Assembly (NCBI GenBank): GCA_900012615.1
Contig: LT009757.1
Coordinates: 1,152,175-1,216,174, forward strand
Source: Agrobacterium genomosp. 13 str. CFBP 6927
GTDB lineage: Bacteria; Pseudomonadota; Alphaproteobacteria; Rhizobiales; Rhizobiaceae
Length of the DNA: 64,000 nt
Direction: 5' to 3'
Shown: piece by piece, positions 18,026-26,703 of the stretch
How the letters are laid out: each line of letters starts with the position of its first letter
How positions within the stretch are numbered: the stretch's first letter is position 1
The notes under the pieces: model-generated
Seen by the model: the letters and a program-made list of their open reading frames with translations, nothing else
Told to the model about the DNA's origin: nothing
Database searches by the model: none
Program-made: the position numbers and the translations under genes

Positions 18026-20335
18026 TCAACCTTCCGTCACGCCATTCACAAATGCCATCTTTTCGAAAATCCGTACCGGAGGTGCTTCCCCGAGGAAACG
18101 CTCGACCTCCACTCTGGTGATCTGGCCGGTCGAACCCTGCGCCAGTTTCGAGGTGCCGATATCGCGTGTCAGGATGTTTGGATTGCCATGAATGCACATG
18201 GCATGTTCTGCCTGCGGGTCATTCGGTTCGAACCACGCACCCGTGGCCAGCTGCATCACGCCGTGGCGTACATCCGTGCTCAGAACGGCTGCGGCAAGGC
18301 AACTGCCACGACTGTTGAACAGCCGGACGATATCGCCATCGGCAATGCCACGGCGGGCGGCATCTTCGGGGTTGATACGCACGGGTTCGCGGCCCCTGAT
18401 CTTGGTGGAACGGCTGAAAGCGCCATAGTCCAGCTGGCTGTGCAGCCGCTGATGCGGCTGGTTGCAGATGAGATGCAGCGGATAAAGGGCCGCATCTTCC
18501 GATGTCGTTCTGCCGGAATACCATTGCGGATGGCCGCCGCAATCATCGTAACCGAAACCTTCTATCGTCTCGGAGAAGATTTCGATTTTTCCGGATGGCG
18601 TCTTCAGCGGGAAGGTGGACGGATCGTCCCTGAAGGCCCGCGCAGGCCCTCCATCATCCGGCTTTAGCGGCAGGTCAATCTCTCCACGCTCCCAGAATGT
18701 CTCGAAATCGGGCGCTTCGTGCCCGCCGGCGGCGAGCGCCCCACGCGTCGTTTCATAGAGGAAGGCAAGCCATTCCCGGCTGCTGCGGCCTTCGGTGAAG
18801 GCTTCGAATTTGCCGAGGCGGCGTGCGATCCCGGAGAAGATTTCATAGTCATCCTTCGCCTCGCCAACCGGCTCGATCAGCTTTTTCATCGCAATCATCA
18901 GGGGATCGCGGTCGGCCGCGCCAATATCGTCGCGCTCCAGCGTTGTTGTCGCCGGCAGCACGATATCGGCGTGACGTGCGGACGATGTCCAGGCGGTCTC
19001 ATGGACAATGATGGTCTCCGGCCTTCTGAAAGCCGCCCGCAGCCTGTTGATGTCCTGATGGTGGTGAAACGGGTTGCCGCCCGCCCAGTAAACCAGGCGG
19101 ATATCGGGATAGCGCATTCTCTGGCCGTTATAATCATAGTCGTCACCCGGATTGAGCAGCATATCGGCGATTCGTGCGACGGGGATAAAATCCGCAACCG
19201 GGTTTTTGAACTGATTGAGTGTCGGCAAGGGAACGGCCAGCAGGCTCTTGCCGACATTGCCCAAAGCGCCAAGGGAATAGGAATAGCCGCCGCCGTCGAG
19301 GCCCATCTGGCCCAGCATGGCGGCCAGGACAATGCCCAGCCAGACGGGTTGCTCGCCATAATCGGCGCGCTGAAGAGAATGGCTGACGGTGATCAATGTC
19401 CTCGCGTTCGCCATGTCGCGGGACAGTTCCTTTATCGTGTCGGCGCCGATGCCGCAGATGCCGGACGCCCATTCGGGGCTTTTCGCGACGCCATCGGTCC
19501 GGCCCAGCAGGTAGTCCTCGAAACGCTGATAGCCGACAGTATAGCGGTCGATGAATTCGCGATCATGCAGGCCCTCGGTGACGAGAACATGGGCGAGGCC
19601 GAGCATCAGCGCAACATCGGTGCCGGGTTTGACCGGCAGCCATTGCGCATTCAGCTCATTCGGAAAATCGTCCTTCAGCGGGCTGATCAGCACGAAGCGC
19701 GCGCCGCGCGCAGATGCGCCTTTCAACTTCTGCGGCACGGTATGCACGCTGTTGCCGCCGCCATGCACATCCGTGTTTCTGAGCGCCATACCGCCGAAAG
19801 CGACGATCAATTCGCTGCTGCGCTCTATCGCATCCCAGGTCACGCTCTTGCGGTCGAAATGGTCATAGGGTCCAAGAACATGCGGAATGATGACCATCGC
19901 CGCGCCGGAACTATAGGTGTTGACGGAACGCACATAGCCGCCAAGGACATTCAGAAAGCGGTGAACCTGGCTTTGCGCGTGATGGAAGCGGCCGGCGCTC
20001 GACCATCCGTAGGACCCGCCGAATACGGCCTGCGGGCCGAAATCCGCGTAAACACGCTGAAGCTCTTTTGCGACGATATCCGTCGCCTGCTGCCAGCTGA
20101 CTTCCACATAATCATCCGCACCGCGCATTCTGGCGTTATCGGGTTTTCCCTCCAGCCAGCCACGCCGGATCGCCGGGCGCCGGATGCGCGCGCTGCTGTC
20201 AGCGATTGCCGGCAGATTACCGAGCAAAGGCGAAGGGTGTGGATCACCCGGATGCGGACGGATATCGAGCTTGCCATTGCGGTAGCTGCCCGAAAACGCA
20301 CCCCAGTGGGAGCTGTGGGTCCTGTAATTATCCAT
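18026..20335 (-). CDS. Molybdopterin oxidoreductase, BisC/DMSO-reductase type
   Basis: A 769-residue molybdenum enzyme of the biotin-sulfoxide/DMSO/TMAO reductase branch. VFGGSYGWSSAGRFHHAQSQ (about 105-122) holds the serine expected to ligate molybdenum; there is no N-terminal Cys cluster, as usual in this branch. RNTDVHGGGNSVH, YWAGGNPFHHHQD, IVHETAWTSSARHADIVLPATTTLERDD and the C-terminal GREPVRINPEDAARRGIADGDIVRLFN dinucleotide-binding part follow in order. No Tat signal is visible, so a cytoplasmic BisC-like sulfoxide reductase is more likely than a periplasmic respiratory enzyme. It is the last gene of the operon running from 24121; the next gene upstream ends 18 bases away. Sulfoxide reduction fits the locus, but the substrate is inferred. 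Confidence 0.88.
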   Translation of the reverse strand: MDNYRTHSSHWGAFSGSYRNGKLDIRPHPGDPHPSPLLGNLPAIADSSARIRRPAIRRGWLEGKPDNARMRGADDYVEVSWQQATDIVAKELQRVYADFGPQAVFGGSYGWSSAGRFHHAQSQVHRFLNVLGGYVRSVNTYSSGAAMVIIPHVLGPYDHFDRKSVTWDAIERSSELIVAFGGMALRNTDVHGGGNSVHTVPQKLKGASARGARFVLISPLKDDFPNELNAQWLPVKPGTDVALMLGLAHVLVTEGLHDREFIDRYTVGYQRFEDYLLGRTDGVAKSPEWASGICGIGADTIKELSRDMANARTLITVSHSLQRADYGEQPVWLGIVLAAMLGQMGLDGGGYSYSLGALGNVGKSLLAVPLPTLNQFKNPVADFIPVARIADMLLNPGDDYDYNGQRMRYPDIRLVYWAGGNPFHHHQDINRLRAAFRRPETIIVHETAWTSSARHADIVLPATTTLERDDIGAADRDPLMIAMKKLIEPVGEAKDDYEIFSGIARRLGKFEAFTEGRSSREWLAFLYETTRGALAAGGHEAPDFETFWERGEIDLPLKPDDGGPARAFRDDPSTFPLKTPSGKIEIFSETIEGFGYDDCGGHPQWYSGRTTSEDAALYPLHLICNQPHQRLHSQLDYGAFSRSTKIRGREPVRINPEDAARRGIADGDIVRLFNSRGSCLAAAVLSTDVRHGVMQLATGAWFEPNDPQAEHAMCIHGNPNILTRDIGTSKLAQGSTGQITRVEVERFLGEAPPVRIFEKMAFVNGVTEG

Positions 20336-20353
20336 CTGCGAAATCCCGCGTGG

Positions 20354-21745
20354 TCAGAGCGTTTCTTGGCGGCCGGGCAAAATCTTGCCCGGGTTCATGA
20401 TGCCAGCCGGATCGATGGCGTTTTTGATGACGGCCATGAGGTCCACCGCATCGCCGTGTTCCTGTCGAAGATAAGCGATCTTGCCGGTGCCGACCCCGTG
20501 CTCGCCGGTGGAGGTGCCACCGACAGAGATGGCGTGCTGCACCATCTTCTTGTTGATTGCCGCCACCTCATCGAGTTCCGTCTGGTTGGCAGGGTCGACG
20601 GCGAAGACCACGTGATAATTGCCGTCGCCCACATGGCCGAGAATGGCGGCGGGTACGCTGCAATCGCGCAGCAATTCACGGGTCTTCACGATGCAGCCGC
20701 TCAATTCAGAGACGGGCACGCAGACATCGGAGGACCAGCCCCTGGCGTTCGGGCGCTGTGAGACCACGGCATAAAACGCATTGTGACGCGCTTTCCACAG
20801 GCGGTTTCTGTCCTCCGGCGCATTCGCCCATTCAAAATCCCTGCCGCCATTGTCTTCCACGATCGCGGCGACCATCTCGACCTGTTCCTGAACGCCGGCC
20901 GGCGAGCCGTGGAACTCGAAGGCGAGCGTGTCCTCGACCTTGAGGGAAAGATTGGAATAGGCGTTGACGGCTTCGATCAGGCCACGGTCCATCAGTTCCA
21001 TTCTGGCGACGGGAATGCCGAGCTGTACCACCGTGATGGCTGCGGCAACCGCCTTTTCGACGTCTTCGAAAGAGCAGAGCGCGGCCGAGATGGTTTCCGG
21101 AATGCCGTAAAGGCGCAACGTCACTTCTGTAATGATGCCAAGCGTTCCTTCGGAGCCGACGAAAAGCCGCGTCAGATCATAGCCGGCTGACGATTTGCGT
21201 GCTCGCCCGCCGGTGCGGATCACCTGGCCATTGGGCAAGACGACCGTGAGTGACAGCACATTCTCCCGCATGGTGCCGTAACGCACGGCATTGGTGCCCG
21301 ACGCGCGCGTTGCGGCCATGCCGCCGATCGAGGCATTGGCGCCGGGGTCGATCGGGAAAAACAGGCCCATATCGCGCAGATATGTATTCAGCTGTTCGCG
21401 CGTGACGCCTGCCTCCACCGTGCAGTCGAGGTCCTCTGCGCTGATGCGGACGATTTTCGACATGCGCGACAGGTCAACCGAGACGCCGCCGCGCACCGCC
21501 GTCAGGTGGCCTTCGAGCGAGGTGCCGGTGCCGAAGGCGATGACGGGAATACCTTCAATGGCGCAAAGCCGGACGGCTTCCGCAACATCATCCGTGCTCT
21601 CGGCAAAAACGACGGCATCGGGGATCGTCGGCGTATGGTGGGATTCACCACGGCCGTGCTGTTCCCGCAAGGCCTGAGCGGTGGAAAAGCGCTCGCCGAA
21701 ACGGTTGCGCAAAGCGTCCGAAAGAGCGGAAGGCAGTGCGCTCAT
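20354..21745 (-). CDS. FAD-linked oxidase, GlcD/D-lactate dehydrogenase type
   Basis: A 463-residue flavoprotein of the vanillyl-alcohol-oxidase fold. IPVIAFGTGTSLEGHLTAVRGGVSVDL binds the FAD pyrophosphate; GANASIGGMAATRASGTNAVRYGTMRENVL and LFVGSEGTLGIITEVTLRL are the other PP-loop elements. The C-terminal cap ends with HAISVGGTSTGEHGVGTGK and DPAGIMNPGKILP. Members oxidise D-lactate, glycolate or other 2-hydroxyacids. ATG 21745 with GGAG upstream is used; the frame to 21835 lacks a site. It sits between the molybdoenzyme and an HCCA-type isomerase in one operon. Confidence 0.88.
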   Translation of the reverse strand: MSALPSALSDALRNRFGERFSTAQALREQHGRGESHHTPTIPDAVVFAESTDDVAEAVRLCAIEGIPVIAFGTGTSLEGHLTAVRGGVSVDLSRMSKIVRISAEDLDCTVEAGVTREQLNTYLRDMGLFFPIDPGANASIGGMAATRASGTNAVRYGTMRENVLSLTVVLPNGQVIRTGGRARKSSAGYDLTRLFVGSEGTLGIITEVTLRLYGIPETISAALCSFEDVEKAVAAAITVVQLGIPVARMELMDRGLIEAVNAYSNLSLKVEDTLAFEFHGSPAGVQEQVEMVAAIVEDNGGRDFEWANAPEDRNRLWKARHNAFYAVVSQRPNARGWSSDVCVPVSELSGCIVKTRELLRDCSVPAAILGHVGDGNYHVVFAVDPANQTELDEVAAINKKMVQHAISVGGTSTGEHGVGTGKIAYLRQEHGDAVDLMAVIKNAIDPAGIMNPGKILPGRQETL

Positions 21746-21865
21746 CGCGACACTCCGCGCGAGGACGGCGGGAAGAGAGACATGGGGAACTCCACAAGAA
21801 CGGTCCGAAGAAAGCCGCAGACCGGGCGCAGCCAAGCGGCAGCGAGCACCCGGTCACGACAGGGA

Positions 21866-22468
21866 TCAGGCGACCAGTTTTTCGCCCTTGAGATGACGTT
21901 CAAGGAAGGGAAGGCTGTCCTGTCCCCAATAAAGTTCGCCCTCGTAACGGAATGTCGGAAGTCCGAACACGCCTGCTGTCTTTGCTGTTTCGTAATTGGC
22001 TTTCCAGATGGCGGCGATAGCGTCGCTTCCGCCGCGCTCATCCAGCGCCTTGCCGTCGAAGCCGGCTTTGTCCGCGATTGCACGGCGAATCTCGGCCTTG
22101 CCGATGTCTTCGCCGCCTTCCCAGAAGGCTCCCTGAAGTGCCTTGGTCAGTTTCAGCCAGTCCTCGCCCGCCTCGATGGCGGCAATGACCATGAAGCCTG
22201 CGGGGGTAGGATCGGAAAGGGCGGCACGGTTTTCGAAGTTCAGCGACTTGCCGCGCAACGCGGCCCAGCGTTTTAAATCCTTCGTCCAATAGGCACGGCG
22301 CGCCTCCGGACGGTTGCGGGAATAGATCGCGCCATTATCCTCGATCAGCGGAATGATGTGGGGTCGGATCGTGGCGTTCTGTTCACCGGCAAGGGCGGCG
22401 AAAGGCTCCAGGCCGAGGAAGGCCCAGGGGGAGCCGATGCCGAAGAAATAATCGATGGTCTTTGTCAT
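21866..22468 (-). CDS. DsbA-fold 2-hydroxychromene-2-carboxylate isomerase
   Basis: A 200-residue thioredoxin-fold protein of the HCCA isomerase/kappa-class GST family. IDYFFGIGSPWAFLG at the N-terminus has Ser-Pro-Trp where DsbA has Cys-Pro-His-Cys, marking the glutathione-using isomerases; the C-terminal GVFGLPTFRYEGELYWGQDSLPFLERHL is the conserved substrate-side segment. Real HCCA isomerases act in naphthalene breakdown, but most family members have unknown glutathione-dependent roles. It is encoded 11 bases after the TetR gene. In this setting a glutathione-dependent step on a sulfur or aromatic intermediate is plausible. Confidence 0.85.
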   Translation of the reverse strand: MTKTIDYFFGIGSPWAFLGLEPFAALAGEQNATIRPHIIPLIEDNGAIYSRNRPEARRAYWTKDLKRWAALRGKSLNFENRAALSDPTPAGFMVIAAIEAGEDWLKLTKALQGAFWEGGEDIGKAEIRRAIADKAGFDGKALDERGGSDAIAAIWKANYETAKTAGVFGLPTFRYEGELYWGQDSLPFLERHLKGEKLVA

Positions 22469-22479
22469 ATCTGGTTTCC

Positions 22480-23043
22480 TCAGGATGCCTGGCCGGCTGC
22501 AAGATCGAACACCGAGAGCGCACAGTCCCGGGCGATGAGAACGGCATGCGGATCGCGCCCGACGGCGACGGTCGCGAGTGCGCCTTCGTAAAGAAGCGAA
22601 AGGTGAGATGCGGCCTGATCCGGCCGGCCCCCTGTCTTGGACATGACCGTCTCAAAGATGTCCCGCACCATTCGCTTATGGGTTCTCGCCACGGTGACGA
22701 CCCGATCGGAATCGCCGTGTTCGGCAACCGCAAGTGCAAAGGCGCAGCCTCTGAATTCGGGGCTGTCGGCTTTCTCGTAAAGCCGCTCGAAAATCACCCG
22801 GATCTGGTCCCTCGGATTGTTCGTTGCGGTCAAAACATCCTGCAGCGAGCGAATGACACGGTCGTGGCGATCCTGAAGATAGGCAGCAACGAGGTGATCC
22901 TTGGATGGAAAATGTCGATAGAGTGTCGCCTTGGCGACCTTCGCTTCTTCAATAATGCGATCGATCCCGACTGCCCTGATACCCTCGTTGTAAAACAGCG
23001 CACCGGCGGCGGTGAGGATCTGATCTGGAATGGCTTCTCTCAT
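22480..23043 (-). CDS. TetR-family transcriptional regulator
   Basis: A 187-residue repressor-type protein. The HTH is clear at residues 10-50: ILTAAGALFYNEGIRAVGIDRIIEEAKVAKATLYRHFPSKDHLV. The ligand-binding part is AefR-like, with RGCAFALAVAEHGD. It is embedded in the operon 49 bases after the ketopantoate-reductase-like gene, so it probably autoregulates this operon in response to a substrate or product. No palindromic operator could be tied to it with confidence. Confidence 0.9.
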   Translation of the reverse strand: MREAIPDQILTAAGALFYNEGIRAVGIDRIIEEAKVAKATLYRHFPSKDHLVAAYLQDRHDRVIRSLQDVLTATNNPRDQIRVIFERLYEKADSPEFRGCAFALAVAEHGDSDRVVTVARTHKRMVRDIFETVMSKTGGRPDQAASHLSLLYEGALATVAVGRDPHAVLIARDCALSVFDLAAGQAS

Positions 23044-23092
23044 TTTATCGCTTCAGTTTGGTGGTTTTCATGTGAAGAATGGATCGACCGCG

Positions 23093-24121
23093 TCATTGCG
23101 CGGCGGCGAGACCGTTTTTGTCGCGATCCTGCAATTGCAGGACAAGAGACCGGATTGCATCGAGCGGCGCCGCCTTCGAGAAACGGCCCTGATGCGCCAG
23201 CCTTCCGGCAAGGGACTGGATAGCCTCGTTATAAGGCGTCGCAATGTTGTGCAGACGCCCGAGCAGCACGATTTCCCCGTTGAGATAATCGACCTCGCTG
23301 GATGCGCCCCGGGCGAAACTCTGCCAGGTTGATTGCTGGCCAAGCTCGATGCCGCTGTTTTCTGCGATGCTCCAGCTCGAAATATCGATGGTCCGCTCGG
23401 AAGGAGAGGCGAGATTGTAGCCGGCGGCTTCAAGCGCCTGACGGGCCTCATGGACCAGTGCCTCGGCGATGGAGGCCCGCAGATCGTCTTCTACTGCAAA
23501 CAGATCCAGCGCATTGCGGACATTGTGAAGGAGTTTTGCCGATTTCCAGCGACGGATATCGTTGCTGGTTTCCGCGAGATAATTGGCGCGAGCAAGGTCT
23601 GCGGCAATTTCCGTCGCCGTATCGTCGGAACCGGCAGGGAAACGCCCTATGGTGACGACGCCGACCTGCGGATTGCCGGCTGCTGCCACTGCGCCCGTTT
23701 GCGTAAACCGGGCAGGGGTCAGAATGCTGGCCCCATAGACATTGGCGAAGGTTCTAAGCGCCAGGGCTTCCGTCGCCAGACCGTTCTGAAAGGTAACCAG
23801 CGGCAATTGCGCGGCCGTGGCGCCCTCCGCGCCCTGCACCTGACGCCATGACCAGTCCGCCAGCGTGGCCACCACATCCTGTGTCTTCACGGTCAGCAGC
23901 AGAATATCATCGAGTGCCAGTTCGGGCGGTTCGGATACATCAAAGGCGTTCAGCCTTATCTGCTGCGTACCCGATGGCCTCTGATAGCTCAGGCCCTGTT
24001 TGATAATGGAAGCAATCTGTGCGCCGCGCCCGACCAGAGCATATTTGATGCCGGAAAGCTCGAACTGCGCGGCAAGACTCGCGCCGACCGCACCTGCGCC
24101 GATAATAACGTATCGTGTCAC
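23093..24121 (-). CDS. Ketopantoate reductase (ApbA/PanE)-family protein
   Basis: A 342-residue oxidoreductase opening with TRYVIIGAGAVGASLAAQF, the NADP-binding fold of the 6-phosphogluconate dehydrogenase-like superfamily, then LLLTVKTQD and LVTFQNGLATE, both hallmarks of the ApbA/PanE family. The C-terminal helical domain holds SSEVDYLNGEIVLLGRLHNIATPYNEAI, also conserved. GTG at 24121 with GGGG six bases upstream is preferred; TTG 24133 is an alternative. Many family members outside pantothenate synthesis reduce other 2-oxoacids, and this one heads a catabolic-looking operon, so a 2-oxoacid from the same substrate is a reasonable guess. Confidence 0.8.
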   Translation of the reverse strand: MTRYVIIGAGAVGASLAAQFELSGIKYALVGRGAQIASIIKQGLSYQRPSGTQQIRLNAFDVSEPPELALDDILLLTVKTQDVVATLADWSWRQVQGAEGATAAQLPLVTFQNGLATEALALRTFANVYGASILTPARFTQTGAVAAAGNPQVGVVTIGRFPAGSDDTATEIAADLARANYLAETSNDIRRWKSAKLLHNVRNALDLFAVEDDLRASIAEALVHEARQALEAAGYNLASPSERTIDISSWSIAENSGIELGQQSTWQSFARGASSEVDYLNGEIVLLGRLHNIATPYNEAIQSLAGRLAHQGRFSKAAPLDAIRSLVLQLQDRDKNGLAAAQ

Positions 24122-24274
24122 CTTTTTCCCCAATTCAACCGGACCGATATTGCGCCAGCATCAATTGCAGCGGTTGAGATTGCGGCATTGATACAGGATT
24201 TCGTTCAACATCGTCCCTCCCTGAAGGCGGCCAATGATGACAGCTAGCCTAGGGATCAGAACCGCGTCAAGAAA

Positions 24275-24310
24275 GACAGGTCGTTCTTTTTCTATTTATT
24301 TTGTAGAAAA
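24275..24310 (-). promoter_or_regulatory. Shared sulfur-locus element, copy B
   Basis: Inverted repeat TTTTCTA-N9-TAGAAAA (24304-24310 and 24288-24294) followed on the minus strand by AGAACGACCTGTC, the same length and register as copy A at 11095-11130. It is 154 bases upstream of the 24121 start and so precedes the operon running to 18026. Confidence 0.65.
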
Positions 24311-24513
24311 TCATTTGGCATATGGCGGCTTTGCGGCCACCTCATTCCCGACCGTCAGGCAAGGCGGAACTCCCTGCTGCAAATCGGCTTGTTTTGAGCA
24401 TGGGTGCCGGCGATTCGAAGGCCACGCTTCGGCATGAATATTTGACATGGCGCACACGCCCGTGCCAGTGCCGCATTTCGGTCCGTCACGGGCGTGTGCA
24501 GGCTTTGGGGGCC

Positions 24514-24798
24514 TTATTTCACCTGGGCGACGACCAGCTTGCCGTCTGCGCGCTCGGCGACGAATTCGATGTTCGCGCCTTCCTTGAGCTTGGCGAGCAG
24601 AGCATCGTCCTTGACGCGGAACACCATCGTCATGGCAGGCATGTCGAGGTTCTTCAGTTCCTCATGGATGATGGTGACTTTTTTCGCGGCGGCGTCGACC
24701 TTCTTCACCGTGCCCTTGGTGAATTCCTGGGCGAATGCGCCGAAGGGTGCGGCAAGCAACAGCGCTGCTGCAATGGAGATTTTAACGATTGTCTTCAT
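24514..24798 (-). CDS. Periplasmic CusF-like copper-binding protein
   Basis: A 94-residue protein with a Sec signal peptide (MKTIVKISIAAALLLAAPFGAFA) and a small beta-barrel domain. TIIHEELKNLDMPAMTMVFRVKD contains the His and the Met-x-x-Met residues that, with a nearby aromatic, bind Cu(I) in CusF. CusF carries copper or silver to a CusCBA pump, but no CusA or CusB is in this window. Last gene of the copper operon, 24 bases after the cupredoxin gene. Confidence 0.85.
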   Translation of the reverse strand: MKTIVKISIAAALLLAAPFGAFAQEFTKGTVKKVDAAAKKVTIIHEELKNLDMPAMTMVFRVKDDALLAKLKEGANIEFVAERADGKLVVAQVK

Positions 24799-24822
24799 GG
24801 TCGGATTCCTTTGCTGAATGGG

Positions 24823-25299
24823 TTACTTTGCCGAAACTTTGAGATCGCCGCGCATGCCGGCCTCGTAATGCCCGGGTTTCAGGCAGGCGAATTCGAACAT
24901 CCCGTCATTGGTGAATTTCCAGATGATTTCGCCGCTTTCGCCCGGCGCAAGGCTGATCGCATTGGGATTGTCATGTTCCATCTCCGGGGCCTTCTCCATG
25001 GCGGCCTTGTGCTCAAGATTGGCCTTCTGCTCGTCGAGGATGAATTCGTGGTCCAGCTCGCCGACATTCTTCACGGCAAAACGCACGGTCTTGCCCTTCT
25101 TGAATTCAAACTTGGCGGGGGTGAACAGCATCTTGCCGTCAGGCGTCTCCTTCATCGTCACCTGGATGGTTTGCGTCACCTTGGATTTGTCGCCGGGTTC
25201 GCCGATCGCCATTGCATCATGGCCGCCGCCGTGTGTGCCCGAGGCGAAGGCGGGTGTGGCAAGAGCGGTGAGAAGCAGTGCAAGTTTCAGTCTGGTCAT
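24823..25299 (-). CDS. Periplasmic cupredoxin-like copper protein
   Basis: A 158-residue protein with a signal peptide ending near TPAFA and a His-rich start (SGTHGGGHDAMA). The cupredoxin copper-site residues are visible as H in GELDHEF and C, H, M in FACLKPGHYEAGM. A KANLEHKAAMEKAPEMEHDNPN insertion rich in Met and His precedes the C-terminal strands. Such proteins are found in copper-resistance clusters as electron carriers or copper sinks. It lies between the multicopper oxidase and the CusF-like gene. Confidence 0.85.
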   Translation of the reverse strand: MTRLKLALLLTALATPAFASGTHGGGHDAMAIGEPGDKSKVTQTIQVTMKETPDGKMLFTPAKFEFKKGKTVRFAVKNVGELDHEFILDEQKANLEHKAAMEKAPEMEHDNPNAISLAPGESGEIIWKFTNDGMFEFACLKPGHYEAGMRGDLKVSAK

Positions 25300-25339
25300 T
25301 GCATGTTCCTTGGTTCTGTGGGGGTTGTGGTCTGCACGA

Positions 25340-26689
25340 TCAGCCGTGTTTCATGGGTTTCGGCGTGATCTGTGTTTTGGGATCATTGGTCTTTTCGGTC
25401 GCCGGCACGTCGCCGGTCCATTCCCAGGCCTGGGTTCCGGGCGGGTTTTCGTACCAGCCGGGATCTGAGTAATCGCCGGCGGAAATGCCTTCGCGGACCT
25501 TCACCACGGAGAACATGCCGCCCATCTCGATTGGGCCGTGCGGACCCCAGCCGGTCATCATGGGAACGGTATTCTCGGGGATTTCCATTTCCATGGCACC
25601 CATATCGGCCATGCCGGCGGTGCCCATCGGCATATATTCCGGCCGGACCTTGCGGATTTTTTCGGTGACGGTCTTCTTGTCGACGCCGATGAAGGTCGGG
25701 ACGTCATGCCCCATCGCGTTCATCGTATGGTGCGACTTGTGGCAATGGATGGCCCAGTCGCCGACATATTTGGCGTCGAATTCGTAAGCTCGCATCGCAC
25801 CGACAGGGATGTCGATGCTGACTTCGGGCCATCGCGCCTCGGGCCGCACCCAGCCGCCATCCGTACAGGTCACCTCGAAATCGTAGCCATGCATGTGGAT
25901 CGGATGGTTTGTCATGGTCAGGTTGCCGACGCGCACGCGCACTCTGTCATCCTTGGAAACCACCAGCGGATCGATGCCCGGAAACACCCGGCTGTTCCAT
26001 GACCAAACATTGAAATCCGTCATGGTCATGATTTTCGGCACGTAGGAGCCGGGGTTGATGTCGAAGGCGTTGATCAGGAAGACGAAGTCGCGATCAACAG
26101 GCATGAATGCCGGATCCTTCGGATGGATCACGAAGAAGCCCATCATGCCCATCGCCATCTGGACCATTTCGTCCGAATGCGGGTGGTACATGAAGGTACC
26201 CGATTTCACGAGATCGAATTCGTAAACGAAAGTCTTGCCGACGGGGATATGCGGCTGTGACAGGCCGCCGACGCCGTCCATGCCCGAGGGCAGGATCATG
26301 CCGTGCCAGTGGATGGTCGTATGTTCCGGCAGCTTGTTGGTGACGAAAATACGCACCCGGTCGCCTTCGACGGCTTCGATGGTCGGACCGGGCGACTGGC
26401 CGTTATAGCCCCAGAGGCGGGCGGTCATGCCCTCTGCCATCTCGCGTTCCACCGGCTCGGCGACAAGGTGGAATTCCTTGACGCCGTTGTTCATCCGGAA
26501 TGGCAGGGTCCAGCCGTTCAGGGTGACGACCGGGTTGTAATCGGGACCGGTGGTGGGCTTGACCGGCGCCTGGGTTGCCGCCGTCTCCATCACGGCCGCT
26601 TCCGGCAGGCTGCTATTCGATGTCTTTGCCCATGCCGCCGTAGAGACCATTGCGGCGCCGACACCCAGAAAGTTTCTTCTATTGAACAT
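25340..26689 (-). CDS. Periplasmic multicopper oxidase
   Basis: A 449-residue three-cupredoxin oxidase exported by Tat (NRRNFLGVGAAMVSTAAWA). The type 2/3 copper ligands are all present: THWHG near residue 130, MYHPHSDE, NHPIHMHG and the C-terminal IHCHKSHH that also contributes the type 1 site. The methionine-rich tail (MPMGTAGMADMGAMEMEIPENTV) is like that of CueO/CopA cuprous oxidases, which oxidise toxic Cu(I) to Cu(II). ATG 26689 has AGGA about 9 bases upstream. It overlaps or abuts the outer-membrane protein gene upstream, so they form one operon. Confidence 0.92.
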   Translation of the reverse strand: MFNRRNFLGVGAAMVSTAAWAKTSNSSLPEAAVMETAATQAPVKPTTGPDYNPVVTLNGWTLPFRMNNGVKEFHLVAEPVEREMAEGMTARLWGYNGQSPGPTIEAVEGDRVRIFVTNKLPEHTTIHWHGMILPSGMDGVGGLSQPHIPVGKTFVYEFDLVKSGTFMYHPHSDEMVQMAMGMMGFFVIHPKDPAFMPVDRDFVFLINAFDINPGSYVPKIMTMTDFNVWSWNSRVFPGIDPLVVSKDDRVRVRVGNLTMTNHPIHMHGYDFEVTCTDGGWVRPEARWPEVSIDIPVGAMRAYEFDAKYVGDWAIHCHKSHHTMNAMGHDVPTFIGVDKKTVTEKIRKVRPEYMPMGTAGMADMGAMEMEIPENTVPMMTGWGPHGPIEMGGMFSVVKVREGISAGDYSDPGWYENPPGTQAWEWTGDVPATEKTNDPKTQITPKPMKHG

Positions 26690-26703
26690 GGCCGTTTCCT
26701 TTC

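Noticed and set aside
18719..20761. 680-codon open frame on the plus strand
   Set aside because: It is the antisense shadow of the molybdoenzyme and FAD-oxidase genes, has arginine/alanine-rich composition and no ribosome site or domain.
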